Shown here in pieces: positions 11,890 to 23,860 of a DNA stretch of 64,000 nucleotides. Positions within the stretch are counted from its first letter, which is position 1, and the number at the start of each line of letters is the position of its first letter. Source of the DNA: Begonia masoniana (lineage: Eukaryota > Streptophyta > Magnoliopsida > Cucurbitales > Begoniaceae); assembly GCA_022432975.1 (NCBI GenBank), contig CM039515.1, forward strand, positions 18,782,554 to 18,846,553. Reading direction: 5' to 3'. The notes beneath the pieces are model-generated. The model saw nothing but the letters and a program-made list of their open reading frames with translations. It was not told where the DNA came from and made no database searches. The position numbers and the translations under genes are program-made.

Positions 11890-12987
11890 TCAATGCCCCA
11901 AAACTATTCCTTCTGGAACCATGAAATGACACTTTTCCCAGTTTAAAACTAGGTTAGTTTCCATACATCTCTTCAGTACCTTCTCTAAATTTTTCAGACA
12001 ACTCTCGAAAGAATCTCCAACAATGGAGAAATCATCTATAAAAATTTCTAAACCTTCTTCAATCATATCTGAAAAAATCGCCATCATGCAGCGCTGGAAT
12101 GTGGCAGGAGCATTACATAACCCAAAAGACATTCTCCTAAAGGCGAAAGTTCCATATGGGCAGGTGAAAGTTGTTTTCTCCTGGTCCTCTGGGGCTATTG
12201 TAATCTGGTTATGCCCCAAGTAACCGTCTAAAAAGCAATAAAAATCTTTACCAGCTAATCTGTCCAGCATTTGATCTATGAATGGAAGAGGAAAATGGTC
12301 TTTTCGGGTAGCTTTATTTAGCTTCCTATAGTCCATGCAAATCCGCCATCCTGTTACTGTCCTTGTTGGTATCAATTCATTGTTTTCATTAGCTATGACA
12401 GTTGTCCCTCCTTTCTTTGGAACACAATGAATTGGGCTAATCCAGGAGCTGTCAGAAATGGGGTAGATAATGCCAGCATCCAACCACTTGAGTATTTTCT
12501 TCTTCACAACTTCTTTCATAATCGGGTTTAGTCTTCTCTGCTGATCTATGGTTGCTGTCACTCCTTCTTCCAATATGATCTTGTGCATATAGATGCTTGG
12601 ACTTATCCCTTTTATGTCTTTTACTGTCCATGCTAAAGCTAACTTATACCTCTTTAGAACCTCCACTAATTCTTGCTCCTGCATGTTAGACAAAGCAGTA
12701 GAAATAATAGCAGGAAATGTTTTATTGTGTCCAAGAAATACATACTTCAAATGTGATGGCAGCTGTTTGAGTTCCACTGTGGCTGTTTCATTGCTGGAAT
12801 GCTCTCCATTTTCTATACCATCTTCTGCTCGAATTAATGCCTCGAACTGCCTTCTATACCCTCCTGATAATTGTTTTATTTCTGCTGATTTGATTTCTTC
12901 AGAAATATTGAAACACTCTTCTTCATCATAGGGGCATTTCATGGCTTTCAAAACATTGAAAGTAACTTGCTGGTCGTTTACTCTCAT
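11890..12987 (-). pseudogene. Reverse transcriptase of element B
   Basis: Recognisable RT blocks are CVPKKGG, WRICMDYRKLNKAT, PLPFIDQMLDRLAG, FRRMSFGLCNAPATFQRCM and the catalytic EIFIDDFSIVG. The FxDDFS form rather than YxDD is typical of Athila elements. The normal FLDGYSG block reads FLDGYLG here. The frame is open over 365 codons but is separated from protease and RNase H by stops or frameshifts. Confidence 0.92.
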
Positions 12988-13013
12988 TTTCAGTTCTCCT
13001 CTCTGAACATCGA

Positions 13014-13478
13014 TCAGAGTTCTGCCAGTAGCAAAAATGGCCGCCCCAAAATTATCGGTACTTCTCGATCAGCTTCATAGTCAAGTATAATGAAATCTGC
13101 TGGGAAAATGAATTTATCCACCTTCACCAACACATCTTCAATATTTCCTTGAGGGTGGGTTAGTGATCGGTCAGCCAGCTGCAAAGTCACTGTTGTTGGC
13201 CGAGCTTCTCCAATTCCCAACTTTTTAAAGATCGAAATGGGCATCAAATTTATGCTAGCTCCAAGATCACAGAGAGCTTTTTTGAAATAGTTGTTGCCGA
13301 TGGTACAAGGTATGGTGAAGCTACCAGGATCCTTCAACTTTGGTGGAATCTTATTCTGCAATATATAGCTGGTTTCCTCAGTCATAGCCACCATCTCATA
13401 TTCTCCCAACCTCCTCTTTTTAGATAGGATGTCTTTCATGAATTTAGTGTAATTTGGCATTTGCTCAAGAGCTTCCAC
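13014..13478 (-). pseudogene. Aspartic protease region of element B
   Basis: The segment contains ALCDLGASINLMP, the Athila-type retropepsin active site with DLG instead of DSG, and the later VPIILGRPFL motif of the same fold. The protease would process Gag-Pol. It is separated from RT by a short gap near 13000 that holds a frame change. Upstream (13500-13820) lies a Glu/Pro/Lys-rich linker frame. Confidence 0.85.
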
Positions 13479-13899
13479 CAGAGGTACGTTGATGTGGAGT
13501 TACTTCAGAACGTCCAAAAATTTTTTAAACTGTTTTTCTTGGTTGTGTTTTTGAAGTCTCTGTGGAAATGGTGGAGGTGGTCTCTGGAGTTGCACTTCTG
13601 TAGGTGGATGCTGCTGCGATGTTGCGGGCGGAACTGCGGCTTTTATATTAATTTCTCCAGATTCAGAATTATTCTCTTCGGCCTCCTGAGTTCTTTCTTT
13701 CTCAATCATCATTTCTCTTTCTTGTAAATCCTTAATACTGGGTTGCTGTTCTACTTCTTTTTCTTGGCAATTTTTCTTTGGTTTCTCCACTTTTGGTGGC
13801 TTCTCTGGAATCTCCACTTCTCTTCCATTTCTTAATATTATTGCCTTGCAGTGTTCTTTTCCCGATCTCTGTGGAATCTCAGTGTCGCTGGGTAATTGT

Positions 13900-15210
13900 C
13901 CACTGCTTCTTGAATTCGAAGATTGACTAGTTGCCCCAGTTGGGTTTCAATGTTCTTTATCGAAGCTGATAAATTCTGCAAAATTATATCTGTCTTTGCA
14001 GCATACTCCCTTGCAAAGTTGTCTGGTTTTTCTTGAGCTGCAGGTTTCTGGAGTTGCTGATTGTAATTCTGGGCATAATTGTCAGCAGATCTTGCAAGTA
14101 TTGCATTATTCTGTTGCTGCGAACTCCATTGGAAGTTAGGGTGCTGTCTCCATCTCGGGTTATACGTCTGTGAATATGGATTATTATTTCAGTTATACCC
14201 CACGTAATTTGCTGATTCTGGATTCGTCGGACATGAACTATCATCATGGTTCTCTCCGCAGAAAATGCAAGAAATCTCTCTGGTTACTGGTTGTTGCTGT
14301 TTGTTCATAGCTTTGATGGCATTTTCGAGTGAGGCTATCTTTGCATTAAGAGCTGCTCTTCATCTATCTCATAACTTCCAGGTGCTCTCCTTGTAGAAGT
14401 GTTCCTGTCTGATGGCCATTGATAACTGTTCACTGCCATTCTCTCTAGCAGATCGTATGCCTCATTAAAAGATTTTGATAGCAGCGTTCCGTTGGCTGCT
14501 GCGTCAATAATCGATCGGGTCTATCCATTCAGTCCGTTGTAAAATGTTTCCAGTTGAATCCAGTGAGGTATCCCGTGATTTGGGCACTGTCTCAGCAAAT
14601 CTTTAAATCTATCTCATGCTTCGTAGAGTGATTCTCTATCTCTTTGCTGGAAGCTTGTGATCTCATTCCTCATCCTTGCATTCCTTACTGGTGGGTGATA
14701 CTTCATAATGAACTTCTTAGCTAAATCCCCCCAAGTGGTGATGGTATCTGAAGGAATGCTATTTAACCAATCTCTGGCGCGATCTCTTAAGGAATATGGA
14801 AAGAGTTTTAGTCTCAGGGCTTCTGCAGATACACCAGGGAAGTTAAATGAGTCACTAACTTCTCCAAAAACCTCCAAATGGCGATGAGGATTATCTGTGA
14901 TAGCTCCAGTGAATTGTCCAACAGTTTGAAGCATTTGGAACATCACTGGTTTCAACTCAAATCTAATGGTACGAAGATCAGGTCTGACTATTCCAGGATT
15001 GAGATCATTGAGTGTAGGAATTGCAAAATCCTGAATAGGTATATCTCTGTCGTCAATAATCCTTTCAGCATTGTCTCTTTCTCTCTCTACGTTCGCCATG
15101 TTTTCTCCTTCAATAAATTGTTGCTGATTTTGTCTTCTTCTCGCTCTAAATGTTCTTTCAATTTCGGGATCTATGGGTACAAGATCCTGTGCGTCTTCTT
15201 CATCAGGCAT
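13900..15210 (-). pseudogene. Gag of element B with premature stops
   Basis: The frame starts at the ATG at 15210 and encodes a typical Athila/Tat gag: WLNSIPSDTITTWGDLAKKF and the FQQRDRESLYEA block are visible. A TGA at 14614-14616 stands where the family has Trp. A TAG near 14520 interrupts the following segment, which otherwise continues. A CX2CX3HX4C knuckle (CIFCGENHDDSSC) lies near 14220-14260. The changes look like G-to-A or C-to-T decay. Gag would form the particle around element RNA. Confidence 0.87.
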
Positions 15211-15306
15211 AAATCAAGAATATCTGAAAATAGGGAAACAAAATAAAATAAAATAACGTAAAATAAAATAAAATGATTATAGCAAAATAATCACAACTAA
15301 TCAATA

Positions 15307-15324
15307 TCCCCGGTAACGTCGCCA
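15307..15324 (-). other. Primer binding site of element B (tRNA-Asp type)
   Basis: On the minus strand this reads TGGCGACGTTACCGGGGA, close to the complement of the plant tRNA-Asp 3' end used by Athila/Tat elements. It lies six bases from the 5' LTR. Confidence 0.85.
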
Positions 15325-15330
15325 AAAACT

Positions 15331-16701
15331 TGTTAGTGTTTTTACACACTTACACGCAAGTGCACGTGTCGCTAACGAAGTAATAGAATAAGTAAAGTAT
15401 CGATCCCACGAGGATATTCTTAATTGTGTTTAAATTTGCTATAAAATTCTTATAAAAATATTGAGATTTTAAATGAAAATAAATATAAATAAATTCAGAA
15501 TTGCGATGAAACAAAATAAATCAGAAGTAAACGAGATAAATACGATAAAAGAAGGCCTTGGCTAGGATCGATTTTTTCGTTACGATGATTTTACTACTGA
15601 TGCTCTAGTAATGTTCTGCTGCATTATCTAAAAAACAGCAAGAATAAAAATATTTTCTAGGATTTTTTCGAATTGCCTAGATAAATTCAAATTAGAATTT
15701 CTTTCTACCTTGAAAGAATGTAACTAATATTGAATTTTCGATATGTGCTATTCTTATCGCCAATCAAATTAATGTTAACTACGTTGTAACAATTTAATTT
15801 GATTAATTATTCGTGCATCTAAAATTTATATCTACCTATCGATACAATATAAACATGAATCGTCAATCTGTCTATTGATACAATCTGACTTAGCAAGAAA
15901 ATTTCACAAATAATTGTTCAATAGATAATTGCAGAAACAAAACCAAGATCGTAGCAAAATATCGCAACAAATACTATCGTCCTAACCAAGATTAAAGAGT
16001 TTAGCTACTAGACATAATTTAATTAAAACTTACAAAATTGTTCATGGAAAAATAATGCAATAAAGATAAGAGAAAGAGGAGAAAATTCAAGACTCGGCGT
16101 CGGTGGTCTCCTCCAGATCCAAGATTAAATCCTTCTGTTTGTTTTCAATATCCCCTTTTTTATGCATGTCATCATCCCTCTTTCTCTCTCCAGATTTTAT
16201 ATGCTTTTATTGCTCCATTTTTATTCCAAAATGGTTTTCTCTCTCATTGGTTCCTTTTTCCACGTGTTTCCATCCTTCCAAATCTTCTTCTTCCAATTTG
16301 CTTTTCCCTCCTTTTTGTTCTTTTCTACATGCCATGTGTCATTTGATTTTCTCCACAAAATCTTCAACCTATTTGATTTTCCTTAATTGTAGTCTCCTTT
16401 CTCTCTTTCCAAATTATTCTTCCTTGATTTTTGCCTTCACAAATCTTCAGCATTTGAATTTGAATTTCCCACTATAAAAATAACATTCAATAGTGAAAAT
16501 ATAAAATTCAAACTGAAGAGAAAAATTACGCTTTTAATAGATATCTGAATAAAATATATTAAATTCAATCAAAGCACCAATGCTGCAGCATTGCATAGCA
16601 TTTATAATAAATTCAAATCAATTTATTATTGCAATCACTCAATTCATATAAGTTTTCTTATGTAAAATTTGCATAAAATAACTCTAAAATAAGAGTCATC
16701 A
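15331..16701 (-). repeat. 5' LTR of element B (1371 bp)
   Basis: Starts tgttagtg and ends gagtcatca, followed by the TSD ataag at 16702-16706. Differences from the left LTR are scattered substitutions and one indel, so the insertion is not very recent. Confidence 0.93.
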
Positions 16702-16706
16702 ATAAG

Positions 16707-17659
16707 CTGAAACATAAATCCTAGTAATGCAGTTTCTACTTTCACATCTCAGTTGCATTCGCCTTCTTTCTCTAATCTGATCCTTCGGTTCCATTGGGAG
16801 TTGGATCAATTTTCCCAAAGTCATACATCCTCTTCATCGATTAAGGGGCAGGATTAATTCCCTTAACAACTGATCTGATCCTATATTCCATTGGGAAGCG
16901 GATCAATTTCCCAAAGTCATACATCCTCTTCATCGATTAAGGGGCGGAATAGTCTCCTTAACAGTTGGTCTATTACAATTTGTTCGTACCTTACCATGTC
17001 ATTACATGTAAATTCATTTTCGTGTTCTTTCTAAAAACATGATGCATGACATACAGAAAACATTCAAAACAAGCATAAACCTACTGTTTTGTGATGTAGG
17101 CCCGAAGGCACACACATACTCCACTTACTTGGTCTCCTGAAAGAGCTTGGTTGAAATCTACCTCGGGAGTTTGCTTAGACCTAAAACCATAAACCGAGCA
17201 TTAATTAAATCTCACTAAACTTCATTCTAACCATCCAGAAATCTAAGGAAACTAATTTGAGAGCTCAGTTCATTGTGCATTTCTGATTCACCCAAAAACC
17301 CGAGCTAGTTCTTACTCACAGCATTCCCAAAACTCGCATTACAATTTCCCCCAATCATAGACAGTTACAATGCAGCAAGAAATCGAAGTAGGACTCACCT
17401 AGCTTGAAAAAAATGAGAGAGAAAATCACCGAGAGAAATTTTGCTTAGCTGAGCTGAACGCCAAAAGAAGAAATGAAACAGTGGCGGCTAAAACCCTTAG
17501 CTGACCTCTTTTATACACTAGTCTTCCCAAATTACACCTTTGCCCTTAGTTAGCAAATTCTTAACCTATTTAAACAACCAATCATAATCACTCATTTTCA
17601 CAAGAATGAAAGTTACTAAATGATGTTATTAATTAAGGTGGACCATACCGGGTGTTACA
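16707..17659 (-). repeat. Left (3') LTR of element C, distal part
   Basis: This continues the LTR begun at 5192-5235 after the insertion of B and ends ggtgttaca. It closely matches 24350-25290 in the right LTR. It includes the paired cattgggarg/ttaaggggc blocks. The purine-rich minus-strand tract TTAAGGAGGGTAGA next to it (about 17660-17675) is the probable polypurine tract. Confidence 0.85.
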
Positions 17660-17694
17660 ATCTACCCTCCTTAAAAGAATTTTATCCTCAAAAT

Positions 17695-19093
17695 TCAGTG
17701 CTCAAACTGCTCAGGATAATGGCTCATCATGTCATGCTGGCTTTCCCAAGTTGTCTCCTCAACGTTCTGATTATGCCATAAGACTTTCACTAGCTGAACC
17801 TCCTTGTTACGCAGTACTTTTGTTGCATAGTCTAAAATTTCCACTGGTTTCTCCTCATAGGTAAGGGTAGGACGAATTTCAATGTTCTGCTGTTCCATAA
17901 CCTGAGTTGGATCCCGCTTACACTTCTTTAGCATAGAAATATGGAACACATTGTGAATTCCTTCCATAGAGGCTGGCAATTGTAACTGATAAGCTGTCTT
18001 CCCAATCCTCTTCAAGATTGAGAACAGTCCAATATATATGGGGTTCAACTTGCCTCTCTTTCCAAATCTCACAACTCCCTTGAATGGTGATACCTTAAGA
18101 AAAACTTCCTCACCTACTTCAAACTCCAATTCTCTGCGTCTCCTATCGACATAACTTTTCTGTCGGCTTTGAGTTGTCAAGATTCTTTGTCGGATGAGGG
18201 CAATCTTCTCCACTGTCTGTTGCACAATGTCAGGACCAAGCAAACGTGCCTCACCAACTTCATCCCAATACAAAGGAGATCTGCATTTTTGTTCATATAA
18301 TGCTTCATACGGTGCCATCCCTATTGTTGCCTGAAAACTGTTATTATAAGAAAATTCCACCAACGATAAGTACTTACTCCAAGAACCCTGAAAATCTAAT
18401 ACACATGCACGAAGCATATCCTCTAATGTTTGAATAGTCCTTTCAGATTGTCCATCTGTTTGAGGGTGAAAGGCTGTGCTAAAGTTGAGCTGTGTACCCA
18501 TAGCCTTATGCAGACTCTTCCAAAATTTCGACATAAATTTAGAGTCTCGGTGAGAAACTATAGTGCTTGGAACTCCATGCATTCTAACAATCTCATGCAC
18601 ATACAATTCAGCGAGTTGATCCATCGAGTATGTCATCATTAATGGCAGGAAATGGGCAGATTTGGTTAAACGATCAATTATCACCCAAATTGCATCATGT
18701 CCCTTTACTATTCTAGGCAATCCCACAACAAAGTCCATCGTTATTTGTTCCCATTTCATTCGGGAACTGGTAATGGTTGCAATGTTCCTGCAGGTCTCTG
18801 ATGTTTAGCTTTAATCCGTTGGCAAACAAGACACAATCCTACATACTCTGTCACACTTCTTTTCATATTTGGCCACTAATAATGTTGCTTAAGGTCTCTG
18901 TACATTTTTGTACTACTAGGATGAACAGAGAGTCTAGAAGAATGAGCTTCCGAAAGGATCTCTTTTCGAAGTTCTTTATCTGTTGGAACAAACCATCTAT
19001 TCCGAAACTTGAGAATTCCATCAACAGAATAGTTGAAATCTGACTTATCGGTAGAATCCATGCATGACTTATACTTGTTGCACTCAGCATCAA
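17695..19093 (-). pseudogene. Integrase with C-terminal chromodomain-like tail, element C
   Basis: The N-terminal zinc-binding part is at about 18863-19061 (EAHSSRLSVHP and KMYRDLKQHY). The catalytic core and C-terminus form one open frame at 17695-18759 with TMDFVVGLP, FHPQTDGQSERTIQ and VEFSYNNSF. The second catalytic Asp seems lost: the family SDRD is SHRD here. The last 60 residues (VEILDYATKVLRN, VLWHNQNVEETTWE) resemble the integrase chromodomain of Tekay/Del elements, which targets insertion to chromatin. A stop separates the two parts near 18760-18860. Confidence 0.88.
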
Positions 19094-19108
19094 TCGCCTT
19101 TGCTTCCT

Positions 19109-20336
19109 TTATTCTTCCAAAATAGTAGGCTTCAAGGTTATGACAGAGAGCATAGCTGACACGCTGGACACAGCTTCCAAGTTAAATATTTGAAACTCTG
19201 CCTCTAAGGCTAACGGTATATCGAGAATCAATGCTGAGGCTGAAGTCGTTACTATACTTAATGCATCAGCCACTACATTCGCCTTGCCGGGATGGTATTT
19301 AATCTCAAAATCATAATCCTTGACAAATTCCAACCATCGACGTTGCCTCATATTTAATTCTCTCTGTGTGAAAATATATTTCAGACTTTTATGGTCTGAG
19401 AATATTTCACAAGATTGTCCATACAAGTAATGTCTCCCAAATTTTCAATGTAAACACAACCGCAGCTAATTCCAAATCATGTGTAGGATAATTCTTCTTA
19501 TGTGTTTTCAGCTGTCTAGAAGCATAAGCTATTACCTTTCCATCCTGCATCAAAACACAGTCAAGTCCAACTTTGGAAGCATCACAATAAATGCTAAATT
19601 TTCCATCTTCAATAGGGAGTGTTAATATTGGGGCATTGGTCAGTCTCTGTTTCAAAGTCTGAAAACTATTCTCACATTCCCTAGTCCACACATACTTCAT
19701 GTTTTTCCTTGTTAACCGAGTGAGGGGTGGTGCAATCTTCGAGAATCCTTCAATAAATTTCTTGTAATATCCTACTAATCCAAGGAAACTCCGAATATCA
19801 GTGGCATTCTTCGGTTGGGGCCACTCCTTAACAGCTTGAACCTTGACTGGATCGACAGATACCCCATCACCCGAGATCACATGACCAAGAAAGTGAACTC
19901 TGTCCAACCAAAACTCACACTTGGAAAACTTGGCATAAAGTTGGTGCTGTCTTAGTACTCCCAATACCAAGGTCAGGTGTCTTGCATGCTCATCATTAGT
20001 ACGTGAATAGATTAAAATATCATCAATAAACACTATGACAAATTTATTTAGATACTCGTGAAACACTATATTCATGAGATCCATGAAAGCTGCTGGTGCA
20101 TTAGTCAATCTAAAAGACATAACCAAAAACTCAAAATATCCATATCTTGTGCGAAAGGCTGTCTTAGGAATATCTTCTGATTTGACTTTCAATTGGTAAT
20201 AACCGGACCTAAGGTCAATCTTAGAGAAAACTCGCGCACCGTTAAGCTGGTCGAATAAATCATCAATCCTTGGCAATGGATACTTGTTCTTGATGGTTAA
20301 TTTATTCAATTCCCGATAATCCACGCACATACGCAT
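19109..20336 (-). pseudogene. Reverse transcriptase and RNase H of element C
   Basis: RT occupies 19407-20336, with [33 protein letters not shown] and the catalytic [13 protein letters not shown]. RNase H begins with [16 protein letters not shown] and passes a frameshift near 19420 into 19109-19426, where [12 protein letters not shown] and [15 protein letters not shown] are found. An upstream frameshift near 20340-20370 separates RT from protease. Confidence 0.92.
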
Positions 20337-20376
20337 TGATCCATCCTTTTTTTATGACAAAAAGAACTGGTGCACC

Positions 20377-21057
20377 TCATGGTGAAAAGCTTGGGCGTAT
20401 GAACCATTTTTCCAATAGTTCCTCTAACTGTTTCTTTAATTCCTTAAGCTCTGTGGGTGCTAATCTATAGGGATTCTTAGATACAGGCTCGGCGCCTGGG
20501 TAAACATCTACAACAAACTCAATTTCCCTATCTGGCAGCAAGTCAGGAAGGTCATCTAGAAATACTTTTGGAAAATCTTGGACAACTAAGACATTCTGAG
20601 GACTTGCTTTTCCTACTAGTTGTGTGTCTAAAATACTGGCCAAAAAGAACAAATACTCCCCGCATGGAGAAGGTCTAGCATTGACAGAGGTCATAACAGA
20701 CATTTCCTTACTTTTCTTCAAAGCTTGAAAGGTATGATTCAAACCACCAGGGGGTTGGAAGCTAACTATTCCAGTCCTACAATCTATTGTGGCATAATGC
20801 TTAAACAACCAATCCATTCCTAGGATTACATCAAATCCCATTATATCCATAATAATAAGATCAGCAGGTAGACTGACGTTCCCTACTAACACATCACTGT
20901 CAAGCATCATTTGGTTAGAGTGCATGCGTTCACCAGAGGGTAATGCAACATTACACACATGCATAGAAGGGGTAAACTGTACATCTAACTTAACAGCAAA
21001 CACAGATGCTATAAAGAAATGTGTCGCACCAGAATCTATTAAAGTAAAAGCAGGCAC
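20377..21057 (-). pseudogene. Protease and RT N-terminus of element C
   Basis: The frame opens with MPAFTLIDSGATHFFIAS, the aspartic protease active site, and continues through ILGMDWLFKHY to EIEFVVDVYPGAEPVSKNPYRLAP, the usual lead-in to RT. It is strongly similar to the protease of element A at 1-360. Protease would mature Gag-Pol. Confidence 0.92.
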
Positions 21058-21066
21058 AAAGTTGAT

Positions 21067-22178
21067 CTATATGGTACCTGACACCATAGCAGGCTGGTCT
21101 TCATCACCCGACTCCATCATGGATAATATCCTCGGTTTCAACATAGCAGGACCATTCTTTAAGGTTGGGCAGTCCCTGTTGATATGGCCGACTTTGTTAC
21201 CGTTGAAGCATCGGGTGATTCTAGGCTTCGGGCAATCTCTGTACGTGTGTCCAACCTCCTCACAGTTGAAACACTTTCCCTGTCCCAAATCTATACTCGC
21301 CCAGGTGACTCTTCAAACATTTCGGACACTGGGGAAACTTCCTGGTATCCGGTACTTTCCTTCATGTTCCTTGGTTACTCTGGCCTTCACTGAGCCTCTT
21401 CATTCCTTTCTGCTATTGGGGCTGGATGAACTTTCGCGGGGCTTCCTTCGGTCCAGAACACTTCATTTCAGCTTCTTCCACCTCCAATGCTATGGACACA
21501 ACTTCACTGAATGACAGCCCTTTAATACCACAAAATTTGACTCCTCTGTAAATTTTCGGCTTGAGTCCATGCACAAACTGAAACACCTTATCCTCATTCT
21601 TGTGAACAAAATGTCCAGCAAACCTGGACAGGGACTCGAATTGCCTACTGTACTCTGCCACTGACCCTGTCTGCTTCAAGTTCAAAAACTCTACCTTCTT
21701 TGCGGCCTGGACTATGCTGTTAAAATATTTCTCATAGAAAATCTCCTTGAACTGAGACCAGGACATAGCCAGAATATCAGTGGTGGTCTCTATTGTTTCC
21801 CACCAAAGTTGAGCGTCCCCAGCCAAATGGAACGTTGCCAGAGTGACTTTGTCTCCTTCTCCGATGTTGGCACATCTGAACATGCTCTCAATCTTCCTAA
21901 GCCACTCCTCAGCAACAATCGGATTGGACGATTTTCCATCTTGTGGGCGGCTGTAGCCTCCGGAATCGGTCTCCTGAATGCTCACTGCTGGAACTCGAGT
22001 TGGCACTTCCTTGTACATCTCGGTTCAACAATACTCCCAACTGATCGGACTGCTGACGAACCAAATCGGTCTACTGACGCACCAAATCCGTCAGCTGCCT
22101 AATTACACTAGGATCCTCCTCATGTTACGGATTTAGTATCTCTCTTGGTACTCTTGGTCTTCCTGGTTGTCTAGACAT
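21067..22178 (-). pseudogene. Gag and zinc knuckles of element C
   Basis: The ATG at 22178 begins like that of element A but meets a stop after about 17 codons. The main gag frame is 21413-22018 (WLRKIESMFRCANIGEGDKV, LWWETIETT). The knuckles are in another frame at 21067-21288. The first is canonical (CFNCEEVGHTYRDC), while the second reads CFNGNKVGHINRDC, so one zinc-binding Cys has become Gly. Confidence 0.88.
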
Positions 22179-22318
22179 CTTAATAGATTCCTGTATATGG
22201 TTAATTACACTCTTAAATATCTAATGGCCAAGGTTAACATAAACACTTACAGTTGTTGAAGTACTTCCATGCGACGATCGGCACTGATGAGTAATCTTTT
22301 GAACGGTTTAACTGAATG

Positions 22319-22330
22319 TCTCTGATACCA
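22319..22330 (-). other. Primer binding site of element C (initiator-Met tRNA)
   Basis: The minus strand reads TGGTATCAGAGA, three bases from the 5' LTR. It matches the initiator-Met PBS except at the last base. Confidence 0.85.
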
Positions 22331-22883
22331 TATTGTAACGCCCCGAATTATATAAACCCGGTTCGCTACACATAATACTGAACCGAACTATGGCATTTTG
22401 AGAAAATCTTAAAATTTCACTCAAAAATTAAAATTTGATCCTTAAACGTAAAAACTTGCAGCGGAAAATATTTGTATAAAACGCCATTCATTAAATAATT
22501 AAAATATTAAGGACTGTTGGTTGAGAGAAGACAAAAGAAAAAAAAAACGCATCTACCGCTGAATAGTTCTAGCGGTATTATTAGAGACAGAATAGTCTCG
22601 GCGGTAGAAACAGGAATAGAAGACATCCACTCCTAAACTGTAACGACCCCTTATCCCAGCAAGATATTGTCTGCTCTGGGGATTGGGTCGAATGTGAACG
22701 TATGTTTACGACTGCGGGGCAAACCTCTGGACCTAAGCCGAGTGTAGGCGAATCCCGGACTCGAGTATAGGCGAATCCCGGGTCGTAAAGAGGGGGTTGT
22801 CACAATCCCACATCGCTTGGGGATGTACATGGAAATGAAACATATGTAAGAGATCCCTCCCAATATAGTAACACGCGTTTTGG

Positions 22884-22979
22884 AGCACGATTGGCAACGG
22901 ATCCCATAAGAACTCCAAAGTTAAAAGTGCTTCGGCGAGAGTAATTCCAGGTTGGGTGACCTTCCGGGAAGTTCTCTCC
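22884..22979 (+). other. 5S rRNA-like segment in Cassandra LTR1
   Basis: It contains acggatcccataagaactcc and ggttgggtgacc, which match plant 5S rRNA including the internal RNA polymerase III control region. It is diverged from a functional 5S gene and is embedded in an LTR. It is a derived promoter or structural module, not an rRNA gene. Confidence 0.88.
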
Positions 22980-23376
22980 AAACAAAGCTGTGAGGGGAGG
23001 ATATTGGGCTGCGGCCCAATCCCCAGAGCGGACAATATCTTGCTGGGAATTGGGGTTGTTACAAATGGTATCAGAGCCTGTACCCAACCGGAAATGTGGC
23101 CAACGAGGACGTTGGGCCCCCGAGGGGGGTTGATTGTGATGACCCGAATGTGAACGTATGTGTACGACTGCGGGGCAAACCTCTGGTTGCGGGGCAAACC
23201 TCTGGTTGCGGGGCAAACCTCTGGACCTAAGCCGAGTGTAGGCGAATCCCGGACTCGAGTATAGGCGAATCCCGGGTCGTAAAGAGGGGGTTGTCACAAT
23301 CCCACATCGCTTGGGGATGTACATGGAAATGAAACATATGTAAGAGATCCCTTCCAATATAGCAAGACGCGTTTTT

Positions 23377-23473
23377 GAGCACGATTGACAACGGATCCCA
23401 TAAGAACTCCGAAGTTAAAAGTGCTTCGGCGAGAGCAATTCCAGGTTGGGTGACCTTCCGGGAATTTCTCGCC
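23377..23473 (+). other. 5S rRNA-like segment in Cassandra LTR2
   Basis: This is the second copy of the 5S-like module, with gaagttaaaagtgcttcggc and caggttgggtgacc. Substitutions relative to LTR1 show the two LTRs have aged separately. Confidence 0.88.
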
Positions 23474-23680
23474 AAACAAAGCCGTGAGGGGAGGATATTG
23501 GGCTGCGGCCCAATCCCCAGAGCGGACAATATCTTGCTGGGAACAGGGGTCGTTACATAAACAGTGTCGGCGGTAGAAGCAGAAACAAAAGGCTTCTTCT
23601 GCTACCGACGTCTATCGCTCACGTCAGCCGAACGACACGTCGACTTCTCACGTCTACCGCTTACATCCACCGATCACGAA

Positions 23681-23860
23681 ATGACAAAATCTATTACTCA
23701 CGTCCATCGATCCCAAAACGAAAAAACCTATACTCACGTCCACCGATCACAAAACGACAAAACCTATTACTCACGTCCACCGATCATAAAACGACAAAAC
23801 CTATTACTCACATCCACCGATCATAAAACGACAAAATCTATTACTCACGTCTACCGTTCG
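23681..23860. repeat. 37-bp tandem repeat in LTR of element C (about five copies)
   Basis: Units resemble ctattactcacgtccaccga followed by tcataaaacgacaaaac. Copies differ by a few bases. The array occupies a position comparable to the 27-bp array in LTR A but has a different unit, while both contain ccgat cores. Confidence 0.83.

Larger units (their letters stand above)
22639..23557 (+). mobile_element. Cassandra-type TRIM retrotransposon, complete
   Basis: LTR1 is 22639-23063 and LTR2 is 23135-23557, each with TG...CA. The TSD is taaac at 22634-22638 and 23558-23562. The PBS TGGTATCAGAGCC is at 23066-23078. The 71-bp interior ends in the purine tract cgaggggggttgattg. There is no coding capacity, so it must be mobilised in trans. 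Each LTR holds a 5S rRNA-like segment, the hallmark of Cassandra. Confidence 0.93.

Noticed and set aside
22884..23473. Functional 5S rRNA genes
   Set aside because: The matches are partial and diverged, embedded in LTRs with retrotransposon hallmarks; they are Cassandra modules.
23681..23860. CRISPR-like array
   Set aside because: Units are contiguous with no unique spacers, and the context is a plant retrotransposon LTR.
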